A DNA stretch of 16,513 nt from JBCBKZ01 sp039026975. GTDB taxonomy: Bacteria; Bacteroidota; Bacteroidia; J057. Position 1 is the first letter of the stretch; every line of letters begins with the position of its first letter. The stretch lies in the NCBI GenBank assembly GCA_039026975.1, contig JBCCLI010000112.1, positions 1 through 16,513 on the forward strand, in the 5' to 3' direction. The notes beneath the pieces were generated by a model that did no database searches, was not told the origin of the DNA, and saw nothing but the letters and a program-made list of their open reading frames with translations. Below, piece after piece: positions 7,359 to 14,316 of this stretch. The position numbers and the translations under genes were made by a program.

Positions 7359-7952
7359 ATGAATAAAGGTTTATGGATTTTGGTAGTTCTGGGAATTATA
7401 GGAGCTATCATTTTTTTTAATGCAAAGGGAACTTATAACAGCCTGGTAACATCCCAGGAAGGGGTAGAAGCCCAATGGGCAGAGGTAGAAAATAATTATC
7501 AGCGGAGAGCAGACCTCATTCCCAATCTGGTAGAAACTGTAAAAGGATATAAGGACTTTGAGCAGGAAACACTCACAGGAGTAGCGGAGGCCAGAGCTAA
7601 GGTAGGCCAGCTTACCGTAGATAAGGAGGTATTGGAAAATCCCGAATTAATGGCTCGTTTCTCAGAAGCACAAGGAGAGTTGGGGTCCGTACTGTCCAGG
7701 TTACTATCTGTAGCTGAAAACTACCCTGACCTAAAAGCCAATGAGGGCTTCAGGGACTTACGCGTCCAACTAGAAGGAACAGAAAATAGAATTACTGTTG
7801 CTAGAAATCGTTTCAATGAGACGGCCAGGGCGCATAATACACAGGTAAAGACCTTCCCTAATAACATCTATGCTAACTTCTTTGGATTTGATGAAGTAAG
7901 CTATTTCCAGAGCGCTCAGGGAAGTGAGCAAGCACCTAAAGTAGAATTTTAA
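7359..7952 (+). CDS. lemA: LemA family membrane protein
   Basis: 197 residues. A single N-terminal transmembrane helix (about 4-21) is followed by the diagnostic LemA stretch: YNSLVTSQEGVEAQWAEVEN, RRADLIPNLVETVKGY, then ETLTGVAEARA. The C-terminal part has the conserved helical pattern ARNRFNETARAHNTQVKTFP and ends near NIYANFFGF. The family forms a small, mostly helical domain exposed from the cytoplasmic membrane; its molecular role is not firmly established. In many bacteria lemA is followed by TPM-domain genes, and that is the arrangement here: 43 bases separate it from the first tpm gene, a gap filled mostly by a strong hairpin. It is probably the first gene of a three-gene operon with its promoter in the 7148-7358 region shared with the divergent R-M-like gene. 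Confidence 0.95.
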   Translation: MNKGLWILVVLGIIGAIIFFNAKGTYNSLVTSQEGVEAQWAEVENNYQRRADLIPNLVETVKGYKDFEQETLTGVAEARAKVGQLTVDKEVLENPELMARFSEAQGELGSVLSRLLSVAENYPDLKANEGFRDLRVQLEGTENRITVARNRFNETARAHNTQVKTFPNNIYANFFGFDEVSYFQSAQGSEQAPKVEF

Positions 7953-7959
7953 TCACCTG

Positions 7960-7979
7960 CTCCGGGCTTAAGCCCGGAG
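7960..7979. other. Perfect 20-bp palindrome between lemA and tpm
   Basis: CTCCGGGCTTAAGCCCGGAG is fully self-complementary and GC-rich, lying 7 bases after the lemA stop codon and 16 bases before the next start. No U-tract follows, so it is not a classic terminator. It may be an RNA-stabilising or partially terminating intercistronic hairpin that sets the ratio of LemA to the TPM proteins. Confidence 0.6.
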
Positions 7980-7995
7980 TTACTTATGTTCCATT

Positions 7996-8448
7996 ATGAG
8001 CTGGTTTGATAATCCTGCCCGAACGTTTTTCTCTGAAACAGAGGATCAGGAAATAGTAGAAGCTATTAGAAAGGCAGAGTTACACACCTCTGGAGAAATT
8101 CGAGTACATGTAGAGAATAGATTCTTTGGAAAAAATATATTGAGAAGGGCAGCTAAGATTTTCAGGAAGCTTAACATGCATAAGACCGACCTTAGAAATG
8201 GGGTTCTCATTTACTTCGCCCTGAAAAACCACAAATTTGCTATCATTGCTGATCAGGGCATCAATGAAAAGGTACCTACTGATTTTTTTACAGGTATCAC
8301 AGGGGATTTATCTAATCAGTTTAAAGAGAAGAAATTTAAAGAAGGACTCGTTACGGCTATTTTGGCTATTGGAGAACAGCTTTCCACCTGGTTTCCGAGA
8401 GAGGAAGATGATAAGAATGAATTACCGGATGATATATCGTATAGCTAA
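7996..8448 (+). CDS. TPM domain-containing protein, short soluble form
   Basis: 150 residues with no signal peptide or membrane helix. It has the core of a TPM (TLP18.3/Psb32/MOLO-1) domain: HTSGEIRVHVENRF near residues 30-43, then TDLRNGVLIYFALKNHKFAIIADQGINEKVP (about 64-94), and a C-terminal helix containing FKEGLVTAILAIGEQL. Bacterial lemA operons commonly carry such a short TPM protein, sometimes annotated as YgcG-like or 'DUF5130-like', whose function is unknown. The protein is probably cytosolic or peripheral to the membrane. Its last about 40 bases overlap the start of the next tpm gene in another frame, indicating translational coupling. Confidence 0.88.
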   Translation: MSWFDNPARTFFSETEDQEIVEAIRKAELHTSGEIRVHVENRFFGKNILRRAAKIFRKLNMHKTDLRNGVLIYFALKNHKFAIIADQGINEKVPTDFFTGITGDLSNQFKEKKFKEGLVTAILAIGEQLSTWFPREEDDKNELPDDISYS

Positions 8449-9223
8449 GCTGTTAGTAGTAGGCATACTTCTACCTGTTCAGCTTTGGGCTCAGCAGCCA
8501 GTTCCTGAATACACGGGCTTTGTGAATGATTATATAGGCTTGCTTAGCCAGCAAGATAAGGTACAGCTAGAACAGTTTTTAGTTACTAACGCACAGCAAA
8601 CATCCAATGAAATTGTGGTACTCATAGCTGATCTACCCATGGATGAAACGGCTGAGACCTATACCATACGCATAGCAGATGCATGGGGCGTAGGGCAAGC
8701 GGATAAAGATAACGGACTTATATTCGCCATATATCCTAATGCCAGGAAAACTCGCATAGAGGTGGGGTACGGATTAGAGGGAGCTATCCCAGACTTGCTA
8801 GCCTCACAAGTATACCAGAAAGACGTAAGGCCCTACTTCCAGCAAAACAGGTATAGAGATGGAATCTTTAATGGGGTAAACACCTTCACTAAGTTGGCAG
8901 CTGGAGAATACTCAGAAGAACAGCTCAAAAGATACTACAGCAACAATCGCAGAAGTGAAGAGCCTTCCCCCTTTGTAGTGATTCTCATCATTTTAATCAT
9001 CATTTTCATCCTTTCTCGTATTAACCGAGGTAATGGTGGTGGCGGAGGCTATAACCGCCGGGGAAGCTATGGGTTCCCTTGGATTTTTTGGGGAGGCTTT
9101 GGAGATGGAGGTGGCTACCGCGGAGGGGGCGGCGGTAGCTTTGGCGGTGGATTTGGGGGAGGTGATTTTGGTGGCTTCGGAGGAGGTGGTTTTGGAGGAG
9201 GTGGCTTTACGGGAGACTGGTAA
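8408..9223 (+). CDS. Exported TPM domain protein with glycine-rich tail (YgcG-like)
   Basis: 271 residues from ATG 8408, which is preceded by the purine-rich GAGAGGAAG; in-frame ATGs at 8417 and 8429 are alternatives. The frame extends upstream but that part lacks protein-like character and overlaps the previous gene. An N-terminal signal peptide (LLVVGILLPVQLWA, cleavage likely before QQPVPEY) leads into a TPM domain with TSNEIVVLIADLP, ADAWGVGQADKDNGLIFAIY and IEVGYGLEGAIPD. A transmembrane helix (VVILIILIIIFIL, about 188-206) follows. A low-complexity Gly-rich tail with Phe/Trp/Arg (about 209-271) ends in FTGDW. This architecture is often called 'methanol dehydrogenase-like' without good reason. 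It overlaps the preceding tpm gene by 41 bases and ends the operon. Confidence 0.9.
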   Translation: MIRMNYRMIYRIAKLLVVGILLPVQLWAQQPVPEYTGFVNDYIGLLSQQDKVQLEQFLVTNAQQTSNEIVVLIADLPMDETAETYTIRIADAWGVGQADKDNGLIFAIYPNARKTRIEVGYGLEGAIPDLLASQVYQKDVRPYFQQNRYRDGIFNGVNTFTKLAAGEYSEEQLKRYYSNNRRSEEPSPFVVILIILIIIFILSRINRGNGGGGGYNRRGSYGFPWIFWGGFGDGGGYRGGGGGSFGGGFGGGDFGGFGGGGFGGGGFTGDW

Positions 9224-9475
9224 AACCATATCCTCTATACCAAAATAATCAGACCTACAGCCTGTTTCACCTGCCGATTATCTTCCTTGGTACATAAGAT
9301 ACCCTTACCCAGGAAGCTTCATCAGCTAAAAGTTCATCGGGGAAAGCATCACAGAAATAACGGATGGAATGCTCCTATAGCCGAAAGAGGGTAAGGGCAA
9401 TAAAACTTACCCTTCCCTCTACATATGGATGCCTACATTTCTACCCATGTATACTAAGGGCATATGAGAATGCAA

Positions 9476-10636
9476 TCAGGCCAACTCAGCATTTTTCAGG
9501 TCTGCCAGGTCCTTCACTCCTAGTTGTACCATATTGTTGATCAGGTCATCTATGAGGATGTGGGCAGCATGATCCCCCCCATATTTTCCCAAGGCAGCTA
9601 CGCCATACACAAAGGGCCTGCCCAGCATCACAAAGTCAGCCCCCAAATATAGGGCGCGCATAATGTCCAGGCCAGTCCGGACCCCACTGTCAAAAATGAT
9701 GGGTACTTTTCCATCCACTTCCTGTACTATAGCTGGTAATGCTTCTATGGCAGGGGGAGCGCCATTAAATTGACGACCGCCATGATTAGAAACATGAATG
9801 CCATCCAGGCCTATCTCCACTGCCTTAGCGGCATCCTGAGGATGAAGTACCCCTTTAAGTACCACAGGGCCGTCCCAGGCTTCTTTTAGCTGCTGACAAT
9901 AATCCCAGTCCAGGGTACCTCCCAGCCTGTTCCCCACAAAACCGCTCACAAAGCGCATATTATTATTGTTGGTGTAGTGTTCCACAGTACGCAGTCGAGG
10001 GAGTCCATGTAAGACTGTTGCCAGGCTCCACGCAGGATGGGTTACTCCCTCCCAAATCATTTTAGGGGTGATCTTTGGTGGCATGGAGAGACCTGCTCGC
10101 TTAGTCCGCTCTCGCTTGCTAGCCATAGGCACATCTGCTGTAACCACCAGGGTAGTAAAGCCCGCCTCCTTAGCCCTGTCTAACAAGGAACGCCACAGGT
10201 CCTCATCTTTAGGTGGATATAGCTGAAACCATCCCATGTCTCCTACCAATTCTCCTACAGACTCAGGCGTCTCCGTAGCCACGGTACTGAGGGTGTAAGG
10301 GATATTAAATCGCTTAGCTGTAGCAGCCAAGTAATGCTCCACCTTAGGCCACATAAGGCCCGTAAGACCTACGGGTGCCATTCCTATGGGAGCACCATAT
10401 TTTTTCCCAAAGAGGGTGGTATCTACTGTGGAGAGTAGTTCTCCCTTACAAAATCTGGGTAAAAAATTGACTCGCTGGAAAGCTGCTCTATTTCTTGCTA
10501 AGAGATCTTCCTCGCCAGTACCTGCATCCAAATAGGCCCAGGCCACATGTGGAATCCTTTTTTTAGCTTTCCTGGCCAAGTCCTCAATAGCCGGATATTT
10601 GTTAGCGTAGTTAGTTTTAAGTTTCTCGTATGACAT
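9476..10636 (-). CDS. FMN-dependent alpha-hydroxy-acid dehydrogenase/oxidase (LldD family)
   Basis: 386 residues from ATG 10636, chosen because the family begins just before YPAIEDLARKAKKRIP; an upstream in-frame ATG at 10693 would add 19 residues of poor family character. The TIM-barrel flavoenzyme signature is complete: the FMN loop in PIGMAPVGLTGLMWP, QLY (Tyr140), TADVP (Asp168), the FMN-contact lysine in LKGVLHP (Lys261), and the catalytic SNHGGRQ (His285, Arg288). FMN phosphate-binding sequences follow in FDSGVRTGLD and LGRPFVYG. Members oxidise L-lactate, glycolate or related 2-hydroxy acids; electrons go to quinone or oxygen. L-lactate dehydrogenase is the likeliest assignment but the substrate is not proved. 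No signal or membrane anchor is visible. It is a single gene, divergent from the amidase gene. Confidence 0.93.
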   Translation of the reverse strand: MSYEKLKTNYANKYPAIEDLARKAKKRIPHVAWAYLDAGTGEEDLLARNRAAFQRVNFLPRFCKGELLSTVDTTLFGKKYGAPIGMAPVGLTGLMWPKVEHYLAATAKRFNIPYTLSTVATETPESVGELVGDMGWFQLYPPKDEDLWRSLLDRAKEAGFTTLVVTADVPMASKRERTKRAGLSMPPKITPKMIWEGVTHPAWSLATVLHGLPRLRTVEHYTNNNNMRFVSGFVGNRLGGTLDWDYCQQLKEAWDGPVVLKGVLHPQDAAKAVEIGLDGIHVSNHGGRQFNGAPPAIEALPAIVQEVDGKVPIIFDSGVRTGLDIMRALYLGADFVMLGRPFVYGVAALGKYGGDHAAHILIDDLINNMVQLGVKDLADLKNAELA

Positions 10637-10845
10637 ATCTTTCTGGTTGTCTGGAACTAGCCTGCTTGACTGGCACGTGTTCCTTCTCTTCATCCCGACA
10701 TTAGCCTGGTAATTTCTACACGAAAATCCATCTTTACCAATCTAAGGTGGAATTTATGTATACTTTCAGGCCTGAGCATGAGGAGATCATATATATAGAA
10801 ATCCCTCTTCTCTTAGGATGTTTTAGGCAAAGATGAATTTTTATC

Positions 10846-10853
10846 TATCTTTG
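10846..10853 (+). promoter_or_regulatory. Candidate Bacteroidota -7 box for the amidase gene
   Basis: TATCTTTG matches TAnnTTTG. A T-rich stretch, TTTT (10821-10824), sits 21 bases upstream where the -33 box is expected, though it lacks the G. The inferred start would give a 5' leader of under 20 bases before the ATG at 10877. Confidence 0.45.
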
Positions 10854-10876
10854 GTCAACAGCCCAAGCCACACACT

Positions 10877-11770
10877 ATGATCAAATACCTAAAAGACTTT
10901 TTTGCCTGGTTGTTTGGAACTACCCCTGATTCTGCCAGCATTCAAGAAGAGGACTTTGGACTAGAGGATGCATCAGATCTACCCGAAGAGTATACAGAAA
11001 CTAATCTTTCCCCACCAGAAGTTGCTACCAGAGACTTAGGTATTCCTGCCTCAGGGCCTATCATTGTGATAGAAGAAGATGAGGATGGTGGCCTTGCCAG
11101 TGTACATACACCTAAATTTGTGTGGTGTCTGGATAATGGGCACGGCAGTCTACAGGCAGGTAAACGTTGGCCAGATCCTGATAATGGTACTCAGTTACTG
11201 GAATGGAAATTTAACCGTGCTATTGTAAGAGAAATCATTCGTCAGATAGATGATCAGGAGCTAGGTATCCAATACTTTAATGTAGTCCCTGAAGACGCGG
11301 TGGGGTCTTTTCTCAAGGAAAGGGTGGAAAGGGCTAATGAGTATAATCATCCCTTGGGACTACCTAAAATCTATGTTTCTGTCCATGGTAATGCAGCAGG
11401 CAGTATATCAGCCTCAGGAATAGAAACATGGTATCACCTAAACAGTACGGCAGGCAAAAAAATATCATCTGTATTCCAGAAATACCTGATGGTAGAATTA
11501 GGGCAGGATGGTACTCACAACTGGAAGGACAGAGGCATACGGACTTTCTCTCCTGCCAGTAAAAACTTCTATGTGCTGAGAACCACCAGTATGCCAGCAG
11601 TACTCACAGAAAATGGATTTTATACCAATGACGATGAACGGGCAAGAATGAATACCGTCGAGATACAGCAAAAAATAGCTACTGCCCATTTGAAAGCTAT
11701 GCTGGAGATCGAACAAAACGGATTTGATGAAGTCTCAACCTACCACCTGAATAGACAGATTTCCCTGTAG
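10877..11770 (+). CDS. N-acetylmuramoyl-L-alanine amidase (Amidase_3 type)
   Basis: 297 residues. The zinc amidase domain spans about 80-280 with all expected ligands: His89 in LDNGHG, Glu109 in LLEWKFN, His170 in SVHGNA, and the catalytic Glu245 in LTENGFYT. The family cleaves the amide bond between N-acetylmuramic acid and the stem peptide. The first 15 residues (KYLKDFFAWLFG) are amphipathic rather than a cleavable signal. They are followed by a strongly acidic linker (about 24-72) unlike a normal cell-separation amidase. There is no SH3 or LysM cell-wall binding domain. This could be a cytoplasmic, membrane-associated or lysis-delivered enzyme, including a domesticated phage or tailocin endolysin, but no phage genes are near. 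Transcribed from its own candidate promoter. Confidence 0.9.
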   Translation: MIKYLKDFFAWLFGTTPDSASIQEEDFGLEDASDLPEEYTETNLSPPEVATRDLGIPASGPIIVIEEDEDGGLASVHTPKFVWCLDNGHGSLQAGKRWPDPDNGTQLLEWKFNRAIVREIIRQIDDQELGIQYFNVVPEDAVGSFLKERVERANEYNHPLGLPKIYVSVHGNAAGSISASGIETWYHLNSTAGKKISSVFQKYLMVELGQDGTHNWKDRGIRTFSPASKNFYVLRTTSMPAVLTENGFYTNDDERARMNTVEIQQKIATAHLKAMLEIEQNGFDEVSTYHLNRQISL

Positions 11771-11827
11771 GGCAAGAAGAGAAAAAGGATAGGTTTAGCT
11801 TAAATGCCTAACAGAAGGCGGTAGTTT

Positions 11828-11848
11828 TTCGTTATATTGGGTAACGAA
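11828..11848. promoter_or_regulatory. Operator-like inverted repeat upstream of the Nfu gene
   Basis: TTCGTTA (11828-11834) and TAACGAA (11842-11848) are perfect inverted half-sites around a 7-base centre. The site ends 22 bases before the start codon at 11871, where it would overlap the promoter or transcription start. No U-run follows, so an operator is more likely than a terminator. Confidence 0.45.
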
Positions 11849-11870
11849 TATATCTGAAGAAAAATATTAT

Positions 11871-12419
11871 ATGATTTATACAGAAATGACCCCTAATCCG
11901 GCTTCTCTGAAGTTCAAGTTGGGAAGGGTATTATTGCCAAAAGGGTCTGCTGATTTTCCTGACATAAGCTCAGCTGCGGAAGCACCTATTGCCAAGAAGC
12001 TGTTTGATTTCAAATTCGTAGAGAGGGTTTTTATAGGGAATGATTTTTTAACCATAACCAAAGCTGATGATTTCCAATGGGAAGAGGTAATCCCTGTGGT
12101 AAAAGATTATCTGAAGGCCTTCTTCGCCAGTGGTCAGGATCCCTTGGTAGGCAGCTATGCAGATATGGCAGCTGTGCCAGCAGAAGAAGAGGATGAGTTA
12201 ACCCAAAAGATAAAATCTATTCTGGAGACTTACGTACGCCCTGCTGTAGCTATGGATGGCGGTGACATAGTGTATGAGTCTTTTCATGATGGCATTCTTA
12301 AAGTAAAGCTTCAAGGCTCCTGTAGTGGCTGCCCCTCCTCTACTATTACCTTAAAGGGAGGAATAGAAAATCTACTTGCCAGAATGGCCCCTGAAGTAAA
12401 GTCAGTAGAGGCAGTATAA
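11871..12419 (+). CDS. Nfu-type iron-sulfur cluster carrier (Nfu_N plus NifU C-terminal domain)
   Basis: 182 residues. Residues 1-86 match the Nfu N-terminal domain (start MIYTEMTPNPASLKFKL, then FDFKFVERVFIGNDFLTITK). An acidic linker (about 104-110) leads into the NifU C-terminal domain with VRPAVAMDGGDI and the cluster-binding CxxC in GSCSGCPSS (Cys151, Cys154), then TLKGGIENLL. This two-domain layout is that of Nfu carriers that bind a 4Fe-4S cluster at a dimer interface and pass it to client proteins. It is cytosolic. It is apparently monocistronic: a palindromic site precedes it and an intrinsic terminator closes it. It is not in an isc or suf cluster here, which is common for Nfu proteins. 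Confidence 0.95.
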   Translation: MIYTEMTPNPASLKFKLGRVLLPKGSADFPDISSAAEAPIAKKLFDFKFVERVFIGNDFLTITKADDFQWEEVIPVVKDYLKAFFASGQDPLVGSYADMAAVPAEEEDELTQKIKSILETYVRPAVAMDGGDIVYESFHDGILKVKLQGSCSGCPSSTITLKGGIENLLARMAPEVKSVEAV

Positions 12420-12441
12420 AGCCTGGTGAATAGCATATAGA

Positions 12442-12473
12442 AAACCATCCCAGTTGTGGATGGTTTATTTTTT
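12442..12473 (+). terminator. Rho-independent terminator after the Nfu gene
   Basis: AAACCATCC (12442-12450) pairs perfectly with GGATGGTTT (12458-12466) around a 7-base loop and is followed by ATTTTTT. It is 22 bases beyond the Nfu stop codon. Confidence 0.9.
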
Positions 12474-12540
12474 AGTATGCACTAGTCCTGAAAAAAATTA
12501 GGCTTTTCTTCCTTATCTTCATTCCATAATTCATAAAGCC

Positions 12541-12807
12541 ATGCAAAATAAGAAGCATCCATTTAATGAGTTTTCCCTGAAGGACTTACAAAAAACCAAA
12601 ACTGGCCTTCAAACTATGCGGGGTATTTTTATAGGGTTCTTGTTAGGGGTATCCATATTTCTCATTTATCTGGTTATTTCTCGTGAAAACGTAAGCGTAG
12701 CCGCTCCTGTTCTGATATTGATAACTTCTTCTATGGTCATAGGAAATATCCTTTTCGGGAAAAAGCTTAAAGGTGTAGAAAAAGAGCTGGAAAGCAGGAA
12801 ACCCTAA
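12541..12807 (+). CDS. Small two-helix membrane protein, paralogue 1
   Basis: 88 residues. A basic/polar N-terminus with FSLKDLQKTKTGLQTMR is followed by two hydrophobic helices (about 29-46 and 53-70) and a short charged tail, KKLKGVEKELESRKP. There are no cysteines and no catalytic motif. It resembles a class of roughly 80-90 residue membrane proteins common in Bacteroidota, some of which carry the label 'redox-active disulfide protein 2'; the lack of any cysteine argues against that name. It lies 29 bases upstream of a related gene, and the three relatives probably form one operon that begins after the terminator at 12442. Function unknown. Confidence 0.8.
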   Translation: MQNKKHPFNEFSLKDLQKTKTGLQTMRGIFIGFLLGVSIFLIYLVISRENVSVAAPVLILITSSMVIGNILFGKKLKGVEKELESRKP

Positions 12808-12836
12808 GTAAAACCTCCCCTCCACTTAAATGCATC

Positions 12837-13103
12837 ATGGCTGAAAAGAAAAATTTATTTGAAGAACTATCAGAAGAAGAATTACTGAAGCGAGAACAGG
12901 TCCTTACCGTGTTTCGGAATGTTATCCTGGGAATGATGGTGGTTGTGGTAGCTATGTTGATATATGTAGTGTTCATCGTTAATACCACTAATCCCGCCGG
13001 GCCTATTCTGGTCCTTTCCATAGGGTTTATGACGATTGCTAATGCTATTTTTATAAAGCAGCTAAAAGGAATTAAAGCTGAATTAGCTAAGAGAAATGCC
13101 TAA
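12837..13103 (+). CDS. Small two-helix membrane protein, paralogue 2
   Basis: 88 residues with the same layout as its upstream neighbour: N-terminal amphipathic helix FEELSEEELLKREQVLTVFR, two transmembrane helices (about 28-48 and 54-72), and a basic tail KQLKGIKAELAKRN. The tail and the LKG(I/V)xxEL pattern align directly with paralogue 1, while the E-L-x-K-R-E segment aligns with paralogue 3, so it links the three as one family. It has no cysteine and no enzymatic motif. Likely co-transcribed with its neighbours; function unknown. Confidence 0.8.
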   Translation: MAEKKNLFEELSEEELLKREQVLTVFRNVILGMMVVVVAMLIYVVFIVNTTNPAGPILVLSIGFMTIANAIFIKQLKGIKAELAKRNA

Positions 13104-13157
13104 CCATTTCTTTCTTATCCCTACCGATACATCACAGGATCCTTTTCTTTACTTAAT

Positions 13158-13403
13158 ATGGAAGAAGTTTCTACACAAGAACTCCAAAAACGCGAGAAAA
13201 GGGCAACCCTTTACAGGAGAATTGTATGGGCTGTCTTAATAGTTGTTATAGCAGGACTCATTCATTCTGTATATGGAGGTCCTGGTAAAGGGTTTCCGCA
13301 ATACATATTGATCTTTGCCCTGCTTATCTTGAATGCTGCCAACGTATTATTAGGGAAACGGCAATTGGCCCTTAGGGCTGAGATAGCTAACAGAGACTCT
13401 TAA
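13158..13403 (+). CDS. Small two-helix membrane protein, paralogue 3
   Basis: 81 residues: N-terminal VSTQELQKREKRATLYRR, two transmembrane helices (about 20-37 and 48-65) joined by a Gly/Pro-rich loop (GGPGKGFPQ), then a basic tail ending EIANRDS. It is more diverged than the first two but keeps the same helix spacing, the E-L-x-K-R start and the terminal E-(L/I)-x-x-R signature. It is 54 bases after paralogue 2 and 47 bases before the LytTR regulator gene, with no terminator seen on either side. Function unknown. Confidence 0.78.
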   Translation: MEEVSTQELQKREKRATLYRRIVWAVLIVVIAGLIHSVYGGPGKGFPQYILIFALLILNAANVLLGKRQLALRAEIANRDS

Positions 13404-13450
13404 AGATATACTGCTTTTTTCATTAGCTCCCACTAATTTTGCTAACCATT

Positions 13451-14239
13451 ATGAAATCCATTGCTGTCCCACTGCTAACTGGTAAACGCCTAGGGTTTGC
13501 GGGTTTAAGCCTACTCCTGATGATTCTCATCCCACTAATAGACTTCTGGGAGGCTTCCGTTCATAGCTATTCCTTCTACCTGTCAGAGTCCCTCCTTTTC
13601 GGACTATTTTGGTGGCTGTTTATTCCCGGCCTTATCTTCATACTCAGCCAGAAGCTACTGTTTCATCATAAGCTATCTTGGGTAAGTCCGCTAGTCATGA
13701 GTGTACTTCATCTTGGCTCATTTGCAGTAATCGTAAACCTGATATCAGCCATATGGATGGCGCAGGCCTATCCCTTTTGGAGAGTGCTTCCTTATGCGTT
13801 CGTTGAGCATGGGCTTTCCTGTTTACTTGTATACGCTGTGGCCTACCTTTTTCAATTCTACCAGTATCGTTCTCACAAGTCCAGCCCTAAAGCTACTGCG
13901 CCTACATTGGCTATTCCCCACCGAAATCAGACCATTCTCCTAAGCCTGTCAGATATTCTTTATGTAGCCGCTGAAAGACCTTATATAGCTGTTTATACTC
14001 AGCAAAGGAAATACCTTCTCAAGAGGAGTCTGAAGCAGTTTATGGAGAAGGAAGCCACAACTGACTTTATCCAAATCCATAAAAGTACCCTCATTAATAC
14101 CCGTTTTATCCACTCTTTCCGATCCAGAAAAAATGGAGATTTTGATATTATCCTGAAGAATGGACAGGAGCTGAGAGCGAGTCGTACCTTCAGAAAAAGC
14201 TATCAGCCTATTCTCCACCTACCTACTACCTCCTCTTAG
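13451..14239 (+). CDS. Membrane-embedded LytTR family transcriptional regulator
   Basis: 262 residues from ATG 13451 (a TTG at 13439 would add four). The N-terminal half has four predicted transmembrane helices (about 15-33, 46-67, 82-103 and 115-136). A linker (141-158) leads to a LytTR DNA-binding domain at about 160-255, recognised by LSDILYVAAERPYIAVYT, FIQIHKSTLIN and LRASRTFRKSY. There is no receiver domain, so it is not a classical response regulator; a membrane sensor fused directly to the DNA-binding domain is a recurring type in Bacteroidota. The signal and targets are unknown. Given spacing it may be co-transcribed with the three small membrane proteins and could regulate them, but that is inference. 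Confidence 0.9.
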   Translation: MKSIAVPLLTGKRLGFAGLSLLLMILIPLIDFWEASVHSYSFYLSESLLFGLFWWLFIPGLIFILSQKLLFHHKLSWVSPLVMSVLHLGSFAVIVNLISAIWMAQAYPFWRVLPYAFVEHGLSCLLVYAVAYLFQFYQYRSHKSSPKATAPTLAIPHRNQTILLSLSDILYVAAERPYIAVYTQQRKYLLKRSLKQFMEKEATTDFIQIHKSTLINTRFIHSFRSRKNGDFDIILKNGQELRASRTFRKSYQPILHLPTTSS

Positions 14240-14316
14240 CTATCTTTCCCCTCAGCTTGGCCTATTCTCCAGGATTCCCCTCTGGCCTTCTTCTATATTC
14301 AGCTCAAAACAAACCT

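Noticed and set aside
8237..8407. Upstream extension of the second TPM gene to 8237
   Set aside because: It overlaps the first tpm gene out of frame and would bury the signal peptide internally.
8993..9248. Long open frames on both strands over the glycine-rich tail of the second TPM gene
   Set aside because: They are by-products of GGN-repeat codons; neither has protein-like features beyond low complexity.
9282..9316. Imperfect hairpin (CTTCCTTGG / CCCAGGAAG) and a further repeat at 9388-9413 after the TPM operon
   Set aside because: Neither is followed by a T-run on the strand that would need it, so I do not call a terminator.
11803..11829. GCCT/AGGC stem followed by TTTTT after the amidase gene
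   Set aside because: Four base pairs are too few for a credible intrinsic terminator.
12541..13403. Naming the small membrane proteins 'redox-active disulfide protein 2'
   Set aside because: None of the three contains a cysteine, so a disulfide function is not supported.
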